NCBI GenBank assembly: GCA_963728285.1
Contig: CAVSJR010000004.1
Location: 83,849 to 147,848 of the forward strand
DNA length: 64,000 nucleotides
Reading direction: 5' to 3'
From: CAVSJR01 sp963728285
Lineage (GTDB): Bacteria > Actinomycetota > UBA4738 > HRBIN12
Part shown: one piece after another, positions 18,383 through 29,869 of the stretch
Layout: each line of letters begins with the position of its first letter
Position numbering within the stretch: the stretch's first letter is position 1
Notes under the pieces: generated by a model
Database searches by the model: none
The model's input: the letters and a program-made list of their open reading frames with translations, nothing else
Told to the model about the DNA's origin: nothing
Translations under genes and position numbers: made by a program

Positions 18383-18427
18383 GTTTGCCGACCTGTTGTC
18401 GACCCGTTGCCCACCCGTTGCCGACCC
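18383..18427 (+). repeat. Four tandem ~11-bp repeats upstream of the Rex-controlled promoter
   Basis: Units read GTTTGCCGACCT (18383-18394), GTTGTCGACCC (18395-18405), GTTGCCCACCC (18406-18416) and GTTGCCGACCC (18417-18427). The period is close to one turn of B-DNA, so each unit presents the same face. The last unit overlaps the -35 (TTGCCG). It could be an activator array or a simple duplication. Confidence 0.6.
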
Positions 18428-18446
18428 GGGACCGTGGGTCTAGGCT
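18418..18446 (+). promoter_or_regulatory. Promoter of the GGR-nuo operon
   Basis: TTGCCG (18418-18423) and TAGGCT (18441-18446) with a 17-bp spacer. Expected start near 18453, just ahead of the first Rex box at 18461, so Rex bound there would block initiation or early elongation. Confidence 0.55.
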
Positions 18447-18460
18447 GCGTACGGGGCACC

Positions 18461-18478
18461 TTGTGAAGTTCTTCACGA
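18461..18478. promoter_or_regulatory. Rex operator 1 of the nuo operon
   Basis: TTGTGAAGTTCTTCACGA matches TTGTGAA-N4-TTCACAA at all but one position of the right arm. Its centre is 35 bp from the second box. Confidence 0.8.
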
Positions 18479-18495
18479 GGTCGGGTAGCATCAGC

Positions 18496-18513
18496 TTGTG
18501 AAATTTTTCACAA
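18496..18513. promoter_or_regulatory. Rex operator 2 of the nuo operon
   Basis: TTGTGAAATTTTTCACAA is a perfect Rex consensus, ending 17 bp before the ATG of the geranylgeranyl-reductase-like gene (18531). Confidence 0.87.
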
Positions 18514-18530
18514 GGTCGAGGGGCTGAGCA

Positions 18531-19788
18531 ATGGGGCCGCTGAGCGAATCGATCGATACCGACGTCCTGATCGTGGGCGCCGGTCCGGGCGGATCGGCCG
18601 CCGCCTACTATCTCGCCCGATCCGGGCTCGACGTCACCGTCGTGGACAAGGCCGCCTTTCCCCGGGAGAAGGTGTGCGGCGACGGGCTCACCCCCCGCGG
18701 CGTCCGGGCGATGCTCAGGATGGGCATCGACCCCGACGATCCCGGCTTCGAGCGGGTGATCGGGCTGCGCGTGTATTCGCGCGACGCGAAGATCGAGCTG
18801 CGCTGGCCGGAGCTCGACGGGTTTCCCGACTACGGCCTGGTGCGAACGCGCCACGACTTCGACGAGCTCCTCGTTCGACGGGCGGAGAAGGCGGGCGCCC
18901 GGGTGTACGAGCGAACGGAGGCCGTCGCGCCGGTCGCGACGGACGGATGGATCACCGGTGCGAGGGTCCGCGACGCCGTGGATCGCGCGGCGCCCTTACG
19001 GGACGTCCGCGCGAGGTTCGTGCTCGCGGCGGACGGCGCGGCGTCGCGCTTCGCCTCCCAGGCCGGCGTGCGGCGCGACGCGACGCGGCCGCTCGGCATC
19101 GCCGCCAGGCGCTACTTCCGGGTCGAGCGGCGGCCCGGGACCGTGGTTCGAGTCCTGGCTGGACCTGTGGGAGGGCGATCTGCTCCTGCCGGGCTACGGC
19201 TGGCTGTTCCCCCTCTCGGACGGGACGCTCAACCTCGGCGCCGGGATGCTGAACACGTTCAAGGGCTTCAAGGACATCTCCGCGCAGCGGCTCTTCGATG
19301 CCTTCGTGGCCATGCTGCCGCCCGACTGGAGGATCGGCGAGGAGACGGCCGAGGGGCGCGTGCTCTCCGGTCCGCTGCCGATGGGGTTCAACCGCACGCC
19401 GGTGGCGCAGCCGGGCCTGCTCGTGCTCGGCGACGCGGCGGGGATCGTGAACCCGTTCAACGGGGAGGGGATCGCCTACGCGATGGAATCGGCCGAGGTC
19501 GCGGCGGAGCTCGTGCACGACGCGCTGATCGCCGACCGGCCCGGGATCGCGATGATGTATCCGACGGTGCTGCGGGAGCGCTACGGCCGCTACTTCTCGA
19601 TGGGCCGCGGGTTCGCGCGAGCGATCGGGCATCCGGCGATCATGCGGACGTCGACGAGGTTCCTGCTTCCCAACCGGACCGTGATGAAGTTTGCCCTCCG
19701 GGTGCTGGGGAACCTGACCGACGGCGTGGGCGGCGGGACGCAGGACAAGCTGATGTACGCGCTCGAGCGGCTCGGACGAGCGGCATGA
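18531..19788 (+). CDS. Geranylgeranyl-reductase-family flavoprotein (one frame break)
   Basis: About 419 residues after correction. It begins with an FAD-binding Rossmann motif VLIVGAGPGGSAAAYYLAR, then FPREKVCGDGLTPRG (family signature), and in the second half GLLVLGDAAGIVNPFNGEGIAYAMES, the FAD-pyrophosphate/GD motif. The family reduces isoprenoid double bonds in lipids, chlorophyll or menaquinone tails. The frame breaks near 19135; dropping one G from CCCGGGACCG gives RPGPWFESWLDLWEGD. It is the first gene behind two Rex boxes, 21 bp before nuoA, so side-chain saturation of menaquinone under the same redox control is a fair inference. Confidence 0.87.
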
Positions 19789-19797
19789 CGACGACGA

Positions 19798-19803
19798 TAG
19801 GAT
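19798..19803 (+). promoter_or_regulatory. Possible internal leaderless promoter before nuoA
   Basis: TAGGAT ends 6 bp before GTG 19810, in the 21-bp gap after the GGR gene. It would uncouple nuo expression from the upstream Rex boxes. Confidence 0.3.
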
Positions 19804-19809
19804 TCGCGC

Positions 19810-20266
19810 GTGCTCGCTGATTACCTCCCGATCGTCATCCTCCTCGCGCTGGCGCTGGCGTTCGGCGTCCTGTCGATGGTGGTCTCCAGGCTCTTCCGTC
19901 CCCATCACCCCACGCCGGTGAAGCTGTCCGCCTACGAGTGCGGGATCGAGCCCGAGCGCCTGCCCGAGGGCGAGCGGTTCTCCGTGAAGTTCTACCTCGT
20001 CGCGATGCTGTTCATCATCTTCGACGTGGAGACGATCTTCCTGTTCGTGTGGGCCATCTCGCTCCGCGCGCTCGGCATCTTCGGGCTGCTCACGATGGCC
20101 GTGTTCATCGCGCTGCTGTTCGTGGTCGAGGCGTACGTCTGGATGAAGGGCGGGTTCGAATGGGAGCGGCCGCCGCGCCGGCCGCTCACGCCTCGCGACG
20201 CCGGGCTCAGGCTCGCGCCCGACGATCGGGACGATCCGTACGAGCGGGGAAGGGAGGCGGCCGCCC

Positions 20267-20277
<11 letters not shown>
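19810..20277 (+). CDS. nuoA: Complex I subunit NuoA (operon 1)
   Basis: 155 residues, three membrane helices, with the family motif KLSAYECGIEPE (conserved Glu/Cys loop) and FYLVAMLFIIFDVETIFLFVWA. A charged tail of about 35 residues extends past the usual end. GTG start; the stop overlaps nuoB by 11 nt. First gene of a complete 14-gene set. Confidence 0.95.
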
Positions 20278-20793
<516 letters not shown>

Positions 20794-20797
<4 letters not shown>

Positions 20798-21288
20798 GCG
20801 TCGCGGAGCTCGCCGAGCGCGTGCGCTCGCACTACGAGGACGTCGTCGTGGCGCGCGACGAGGTGACGGTGCTGGTGGAGGGGGAGCGGCTGCTGGATGC
20901 GGTCGCCTTCCTTCGCGACGATCCGGCGCTCGCGTTCGACGTGCTCTTGAGCGTCACCGCCACGCACTGGCCCGACCGGGTCCCGACCTTCTGGGTGTCG
21001 TCCGAGCTGTTGTCCGCGCGGCACCTGCACCGGATCCGCGTGAAGGTAGCGGCCGACGGCGTCGACCCGCACGTGCCCTCGCTCACGCCGCTGTACCCCG
21101 CGGCGGACTGGCACGAGCGCGAGGCGTTCGACTTCTACGGGGTGATCTTCGACGGTCACCCGGAACTCACCCGCATCCTGCTCCCGGACGATTGGGAGGG
21201 CTACCCGCTTCGCAAGACCGAGGAGCTCGGCGGCGTGAACACCCAGTACAAGGGGGCATTCATCCCCCCGGTGGACAAGCGGCTGTGA
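20794..21288 (+). CDS. nuoC: Complex I subunit NuoC (operon 1)
   Basis: 164 residues with the 30-kDa-subunit signature YPAADWHEREAFDFYGVIFDGH, then RILLPDDWEGYPLRK. It is a peripheral-arm structural subunit next to NuoD. GTG 20794 overlaps the nuoB stop, and its stop overlaps nuoD at 21285. It is separate from nuoD, not fused as in E. coli. Confidence 0.95.
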
Positions 21289-22675
21289 GCGACCCGACGC
21301 GGCGCGGCACGGCGGAGGAGGGCTGGGTGAATCCGGCCCCCGCCGAGGGCGAGCGCGCGCTCGCCATCGACGCCGAACGCAGGGACGAGATCGACGCGGA
21401 CGTGCGCCCCGCGGACGCGGACATACAGGCTCCCGGCCAGCCGGCCGAGCTGCGGCAGGAGACCATGATCATCAACATGGGGCCTCAGCACCCCTCGACG
21501 CACGGGGTGCTCCGCCTGGTCCTGGAGCTCGACGGGGAGTACGTCGTCTCCGCCCGCCCCGTGATCGGCTACCTGCACACCGGCATCGAGAAGAACTGCG
21601 AGTACCGCACCTGGCAGCAGGGCGTCACGCTGGTCACGAGGGCCGACTACCTGTGCCCGGTGCACAACGAGCTCGCGTACTGCCTCGCGGTCGAGCGCCT
21701 CCTCGGGATCGAGGCACCCGCTCGGGCGCAGGTGCTGCGCGTGTTCGTCAACGAGCTGATCCGGATCGCCTCGCACCTGGTGTGGCTCGCGACGAGCTGC
21801 CTGGAGCTCGGGGCCGTCTCGGTCATGCTCTACGGCTTTCGCGAGCGCGAGCAGATCCTCGACATCATGGAGATGATCACCGGCCTTCGGCTGAACCACT
21901 CCTACATCAGGGTCGGCGGCACGATCATGGACCTGCCCGAGGGCGCGGAGCGCAGGACCCGCCAGTTCCTCGCCGAGATGCCGGGGCGCATCGATGAATA
22001 CGAGTCGATCCTCTCGGACAACCCGATCTGGCTGGAGCGCAACCGCGGCGTCGGCTACCTGACCGCCGAGGACGCGCTCGCGCTGGGGGTCACCGGGCCG
22101 CCGCTCCGGGCGGCCGGCGTCGCGATGGACGTCCGCAAGGATCGCCCGTACAGCGGGTACGAGACCTACGACTTCGACGTCGTCACGCGCACGGAATCCG
22201 ACTGCTACGCGCGCTTCGAGGTGCGCTTCGGCGAGATGCGGGAGTCGCTGCGCATCATCTCGCAGTGCCTCGAGCGCCTGCACGAGACGCCGGGGCCGAT
22301 CATGGTGCAGGACACGAGGGTCGCGTGGCCGGCGCAGCTCGAGGTCGGCCCCGACGGCATCGGCAACTCCGAGGCCTACGTCAAGCACATCATGGAGGAG
22401 TCGATGGAGGCCCTCATCAACCACTTCAAGATGGTCACCCAGGGCTTCCGCGTTCCTCCCGGAGAGGTGTATCAGCCGGTGGAGTCGGCCCGCGGCGAGC
22501 TCGGCCTCTACGTGGTCTCCGACGGCGATCACACGTCCCGTATCGCGTCAAGATCCGCGATCCGTCGTTCTCCAACCTGCAGGCCGCGCCGATCCTGCTC
22601 GAGGGCGGCCTCATCGCGGACGCGATCGCGTGCATCGCGAGCATGGACCCCGTCATGGGCGGGGTGGACCGCTGA
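21285..22675 (+). CDS. nuoD: Complex I subunit NuoD, 49-kDa quinone-site subunit (one frame break)
   Basis: About 463 residues. A 60-residue variable N-terminus precedes INMGPQHPSTHGVLRL (quinone-site His region), GYLHTGIEKNCEYRTWQQ and RADYLCPVHNE, all diagnostic. The frame breaks near 22535, where one base appears to be missing, after which PYRVKIRDPSFSNLQA and ASMDPVMGGVDR complete the protein. GTG 21285 overlaps nuoC and the stop overlaps nuoE. This is the only nuoD in the window and may have to serve both complex I operons. Confidence 0.95.
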
Positions 22676-23237
22676 TGCCGGTCTTCTCCGCGGAGCTGCG
22701 CGAGCAGGCGGAGCGCGTCAAGGCGCGCTATCCGGCCGGGCGCGAGCGCTCGGCGATCCTTCCCTTGCTCTATCTGGCGCAGTCGGTGGAGGGAAGCGTG
22801 ACGCGCGAGGGGCTGCGCGAGGTCGCCGACCTCCTCGGGCTGACGACGGCGGAGGTCGAGGCCGTCGCGACGTTCTACACGATGCTGCGGGTGCGACCGA
22901 CCGGCAAGCACCTGATCTCGATCTGCACGAACCTCTCGTGCGCGGTGCTCGGCGCGCGCGAGCTCTTCGATCGGGCCCACGAGGCGCTCGGGCCGCAGAG
23001 CGAGGACGCGACGCCCGACGGGATGTTCTCCCTCCACGAGGAGGAGTGCCTCGGCGCGTGCGACGCGGCGCCGGTCGTGCAGATCGACTTCTCCAACCAC
23101 GACCGGGTCACGCAGGAGGGTCTGCTCGAGATGATCGAGCAGCTCCGCCGCGGCGAGACGCCCGAGCCGTCGCGGGGGACCGCGGCTCAGGACTTTCGGG
23201 ATGCCTCCCGCATCCTCGCCGGGCTCGGAGGCGGCGA

Positions 23238-23241
<4 letters not shown>
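22675..23241 (+). CDS. nuoE: Complex I subunit NuoE
   Basis: 188 residues, 24-kDa subunit. The [2Fe-2S] cluster N1a ligands are in SICTNLSCAVLGA and EEECLGACDAAPVVQID. The N-terminal helical region (LYLAQSVEGSVTREGL, VATFYTMLRV) is standard. ATG 22675 overlaps the nuoD stop. It forms the NADH dehydrogenase module with NuoF and NuoG. Confidence 0.95.
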
Positions 23242-24592
<1,351 letters not shown>

Positions 24593-24596
<4 letters not shown>

Positions 24597-27124
24597 GCGC
24601 CCGCGAGCAGGACGCCGACGTCGCCGCCCGGCAGACGGGCGGCATGGGCGTCCCCGAGGGCTCCGCGAGCCCCCCGCGACGCGAGCCGGAGCTCGTCACC
24701 CTCGTCATCGACGGCAAGGAGGTCTCGGTTCCCAAGGGCACGCTCATCATCAGGGCCGCCGAGCAGCTCGGCATCGAGATCCCGCGGTTTTGCGATCACC
24801 CGCTGCTCGAGCCGATCGGGGCGTGCCGGCAGTGCTACGTCGAGGTGGAGGGCCAGCGCAAGCTGCTCACCTCCTGCACGACGCCCGTCGCGCCGGACAT
24901 GGTGGTGAAGACGCAGAACTACTCCGAGCCCGCGCGCGAGGCCCAGGTGGCCAACCTGGAGTTCCTCCTGCTGAACCATCCGCTCGACTGCCCGATCTGC
25001 GACCGGGGCGGCGAGTGCCCGCTGCAGGACCAGGCCATCGCCTTCGGACCCGGGGAGAGTCGGTACCGCGAGCCGAAGCGCACCTACGAGAAGCCGATCG
25101 CCCTCTCGCCGCTCGTGGCCCTCGACCGGGAGCGGTGTGTCCTCTGCGCCCGGTGCACGCGCTTTTGCGACCAGATCTCCGGCGACCGGTTCATCGAGCT
25201 GTTCGCCCGGGGCGCCGGCGAGCAGGTCGCCATCGCGGCGGGCGAGGACTTTCGCTCTCCGTTCTCCGGGAACACCATCCAGATCTGTCCGGTCGGCGCC
25301 CTGACGGCGACCCCGTACCGATTCGTGGCCCGCCCCTTCGACCTGACGAGCGGCGACACCGTCTGCCCGCATTGCGCCTGCGGCTGCAACATCAAGCTCG
25401 ACATCCGCCGCGGCGAGGTCGTCCGGCATCTCGCGCGAGACAACTACGACGTCAACGACGCGTGGCTCTGCGACAAGGGTCGCTTCGCCTACCGGTTCCC
25501 CGACGCGCCGAGCCGGATCTCCACGCCGCTCCTGCGCGAGCGCGGGCTCGAGCCGGTGTCGTTCGGCGAGGCCTTCGACGCGATCGCCGGGTGGGCGAGC
25601 GCCGGGCGCGTCGGCTTCATCGCGGGCGGCCGGCTCACCGACGAGGACGCCTACGCCCTGTCGAAGCTGGCCCGCACGGTGTTTCGAACCAACGACGTCG
25701 ACTCGCGACGGACGGCGGGCAACGCCGGCGACGTCGATCGGTTCGTCGCGACGCCGGGACGCTGGCACGTGACCTATCGCGACGTGGAGGAGGCGCGGGT
25801 GATCCTCCTCGTGGGCCTCGACGCCGAGCAGGAGCTCCCCATCCTGCACCTCCGGATCCGCAAGGCGGCCCGCGCGGGCGCGCGGGTGTTCGTGATCCAT
25901 CCTCGGCGCACGCGCCTCGAGGACGTCGGCGAGCACATCCTGTGCGCGCCCGGCGCGGAGTCGGAGCTGCTTCGCCGGATCGGCGAGGCGCCGGACGACG
26001 ATCCCGAGGTCGGCCGGGTCGCGGCGGCGATGCGGTCGTCGGGCGAGGAGGCGATCGTGATCGCCGGGCCGCGGCTGGCCGACGGCCCGCCCGGGGCGGC
26101 GGCGGCCGGCGCCCTCGCGATGAAGATGGGGGCCGGGTTCGCGTCCGTGCCCCGGCGCGCGAACGACCGCGGGGCCCTGCAGGCGGGGCTGGCGCCCGAG
26201 CTCCTGCCGGGCGGCCGCAGGATCGACGCCGACGCCGAACGCGGCGAGGTGGAGGCGGCCTGGGGCGGCCCGATCCCCTGGGAGCCGGGCCGTGCGACGG
26301 CCGACATCCTCCGCGCGGCCGCCGACCGCGAGATCGAGGTGCTGTTCCTCGTCGGCGTCGACCCGCTCCGCGATCATCCCGACGCGGCGCTGGCGCGCCG
26401 GGCGCTCGAGAACGTGCGGCACACGGTCGTGCAGGGCCTCGAGCTCGGGGAGCTCGAGCCGTACACCGACCTGTTCCTTTCGACCGCCGCCTTCATGGAG
26501 AAGGACGGCCACTACACCGACTGGGAGGGCCGCGGGCAGCGCCTCCGGCGCGTGCGCCCAGCCCCCGGCATCGCGCAGGAGGACTGGGAGATCTTCGCCG
26601 GGCTGGCGCGGGCGATGGACGGCGACCTCGGCTTCGCGACGCTCGATGCCCTGCAGGAGGAGTTCGGCGCGCTCCTCGCCCCGCGCGATGTCGAGGGCTT
26701 CGGCTTCGACTCGGGCGCCACGCCCGCCGAGGAGGCGTCGTCGGCCGAGGATCGGCTCGTGCTGTTCAGCTACCCGCTGCTCGTCGACGAGGGCCGCCTG
26801 TCCGAGCGCGCGGCGGAGCTGAAGGATGCGCTCGGGGAGCCGGCGTTCGTGGAGGTCCATCCCCGGGACGCCGGCCGGATCGGCCTGGCCGAGGGAGCGC
26901 GGGCCGTGATCGCGACGGAGGCCGGCGAGGCCGTCCTCCCCGTCCGCGTCACCGAGCGCGTGATCGCCGGCTCGGTCTTCGTGCCGTTCAACCAGCCGGG
27001 CCTCGCCGCGAACACGCTGCTGTCCGGGGCGTTCACGGCGCCCGCGACGCTGGCGCCGGCGGGCGGCTCCGCGCCGGACGGCGAGGATTCGTCGCAGCCG
27101 GCATCCGTCGGGGGGGAGTCGTAG
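24593..27124 (+). CDS. nuoG: Complex I subunit NuoG
   Basis: 843 residues, intact. The N-terminal ferredoxin domain has FCDHPLLEPIGACRQCYVEV (N1b), then DCPICDRGGECPLQDQA (N5/N4 region) and ERCVLCARCTRFCDQISG (N4). The molybdopterin-fold domain starts with CPHCACGCN and WLCDKGRF, so the extra cluster N7 is likely present, as in E. coli and Thermus. The remainder is a degenerate molybdoenzyme fold with no catalytic role in complex I. The C-terminus holds an ADP-ribose-like beta-barrel domain. GTG 24593 overlaps the nuoF stop. Confidence 0.95.
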
Positions 27125-28269
27125 TGGACTGGCTCGACTGGCTCCTGCTCGTCGGGCGGATCGTGGTCGTGTTCTTCGCCCTGCTCATCGCCGTGATGCT
27201 CTACATCTGGATGGAGCGAAAGGTCATCGCCGACATGCAGACGCGGATGGGGCCGATGCGGGCCGGCCCGCGGGGGATCCTCATCACGCTGGCCGATGGG
27301 ATCAAGCTGTTCTTCAAGGAGGGGATCTCTCCCACGAGCGCCGATCACGGCGTCTATCTCGTCGCGCCGATCGCGACCATGCTCCCGGCGTTCCTCGCCT
27401 TCGCCGTGATCCCGTTCGGAACCCACGTCACGATCGCCGGCCGGGAGGTGCCGTTCCAGCTCGCCGACATCAACGTCGGGATCCTCTGGGTCCTCGCGAT
27501 GAGCTCGCTGGCCGTCTACGGCGTGGTCCTCGCGGGATGGTCGAGCGGGTCGAACTACCCGCTGCTCGGGGGCGTTCGCTCGTCCGCGCAGATGATCTCC
27601 TACGAGATCGGGATGGGCCTCGCGATCGTCGCGGCCGTGACGTACTCGGGATCGCTTCGGATGTCCGCGATCGTCGCGTCGCAGAATCACGTGTGGAACA
27701 TCGTGCCCCAGTTCCCCGCGTTCGTGGCGTTCCTCGTCGCCGGCCTCGCGGAGACGAACCGGCCCCCGTTCGACCTGCCCGAGGCGGAGGGCGAGCTCGT
27801 CGCCGGCTTTCACACCGAGTACTCGGGCATCAAGTTCGCGATGTTCTACCTCGGCGAGTACGTCAGCACGGTGACGGTCGCGGCGGTCGCGACGACGCTG
27901 TTCCTCGGCGGATGGCGGGGATGGGCCCCCGACTTCCTCCCGTGGCTCTGGCCGCTGCTGTGGTTCCTGCTGAAGGTCACGCTGATCATCTACCTGTTCA
28001 TCTGGATCCGAGGGACGCTGCCCCGCATGCGCTACGACCGCCTCATGGCCCTCGGATGGAAGCTCCTGATCCCCTTCGGCCTGATCTGGGCGCTCGTCAC
28101 CGGCGCCGTCGTCGTCCTCCCGCAGCGCTATTCGCGCCAGACCATCCTCGTCGGCGCCGCCGTCATCACCGGCGTCCTCCTCCTCGTCTCCATCATCTGG
28201 CCCCTCTTCGCCCCCAAACCCCAAGACCCCCAGGAGACCCAGGACACCCACCAAGGAGCATCCACGTGA
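27124..28269 (+). CDS. nuoH: Complex I subunit NuoH (operon 1)
   Basis: 381 residues, eight helices, contributing to the quinone channel and proton path. Motifs are YIWMERKVIADMQTRMGPMRAG, ADGIKLFFKEG, GLAETNRPPFDLPEAEGELV and GFHTEYSGIKFAMF. A hydrophilic Pro/Gln-rich tail of about 18 residues (PKPQDPQETQD) is unusual. GTG 27124 shares one base with the nuoG stop. Confidence 0.95.
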   Translation: MDWLDWLLLVGRIVVVFFALLIAVMLYIWMERKVIADMQTRMGPMRAGPRGILITLADGIKLFFKEGISPTSADHGVYLVAPIATMLPAFLAFAVIPFGTHVTIAGREVPFQLADINVGILWVLAMSSLAVYGVVLAGWSSGSNYPLLGGVRSSAQMISYEIGMGLAIVAAVTYSGSLRMSAIVASQNHVWNIVPQFPAFVAFLVAGLAETNRPPFDLPEAEGELVAGFHTEYSGIKFAMFYLGEYVSTVTVAAVATTLFLGGWRGWAPDFLPWLWPLLWFLLKVTLIIYLFIWIRGTLPRMRYDRLMALGWKLLIPFGLIWALVTGAVVVLPQRYSRQTILVGAAVITGVLLLVSIIWPLFAPKPQDPQETQDTHQGAST

Positions 28270-28898
28270 CCGACGACGACCCGCGAAGATCCCCAACACT
28301 CGCAGCCGCCCGAGGACTCGAGTGACCGCGCGGCAGGGCCGGCGGAGGGTGGCGCAGCTGGGGTCGGGCGGGGTCGGCCAGCGGAGCCACCCGCCGACGG
28401 CCACCCACCCGAGCAGCCCGAGCCGCAAAGCTTCCTGGGCGCCGCCGGCGCGATCGCGAAGGGCATGGGCACGGTGTGGAAGCAGACGTTCCGTCGCGAC
28501 GTCACCGAGCAATATCCGAAGGAGATCGTGCAGCCTCCGGAGCGCTCGCACATCGGGCGCCACCTGCTGAACCGGCACGAGAGCGGGCTGGAGAAGTGCA
28601 TCGGGTGCGAGCTGTGCGCGTACGCGTGTCCGGCCGACGCCATCTGGGTCGAGGGGGCCGACAACGATCCGGAGAACCCGACGTCGCCGGGCGAGCGGTA
28701 CGCGAAGGACTACCAGATCAACTACCTGCGCTGCATCATGTGCGGGCTGTGCGTCGAGGCCTGCCCGACCCGGGCGCTGACCCTGACGAGCGCCTACGAG
28801 CTGTCGTTCGACTCACGCGAGGACGCCATCTTCACGAAGGAGCAGCTCCTGGAGCCGCCGCTCCCGCTCGGCACGGCACCGGGGACGGAGGAGGGGTA

Positions 28899-28899
<1 letters not shown>
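28266..28899 (+). CDS. nuoI: Complex I subunit NuoI (operon 1; probable frame break near the start)
   Basis: The core from 28465 on carries two ferredoxin motifs, CIGCELCAYACP and CIMCGLCVEACP, for clusters N6a and N6b linking NuoG to NuoB. Starting at ATG 28465 gives 144 residues, but the same frame stays open upstream to 28270 with QSFLGAAGAIAKG just before, as expected of NuoI. The best reading is GTG 28266, overlapping the nuoH stop in the usual GTGA fashion, plus one extra base near 28281. The result is an acidic, Pro/Ala-rich N-terminal extension of about 60 residues. If that is wrong, the start is 28465. Confidence 0.9.
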
Positions 28900-29548
<649 letters not shown>

Positions 29549-29552
<4 letters not shown>

Positions 29553-29854
29553 GGACCCCGATCGCGTATTTCCTCGTCGTCTCGGGACTGCTCTTCGCGC
29601 TGGGGACGGTCGGGGTCCTGATTCGCCGCAACGCCCTGCTCATCTTCATGTCGGTGGAGCTGCAACTGAACGCCGTGAACCTCTCGCTGGTGGCCTTCTC
29701 CCGGATGCACAACAGCCTCGACGGCCAGGTGCTGGCGTTCTTCTCGATGGTCGTCGCGGCCGCCGAGGTGGTCGTGGGGCTCGCGATCATCGTGGCGATC
29801 TTCCGCCGGCGCCAGTCCACCGACGTCGACGACGCCAGCATCCTGCGGGGCTGA
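29549..29854 (+). CDS. nuoK: Complex I subunit NuoK (operon 1)
   Basis: 101 residues, three helices. It carries the two conserved proton-channel glutamates in LIFMSVELQLNAVNLSLVAF and VVAAAEVVVGLAIIVAIFR. Typical length. ATG 29549 overlaps nuoJ; GAGGAGGTG just after its stop serves nuoL. Confidence 0.95.
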
Positions 29855-29869
29855 TGAGGAGGTGACGCG

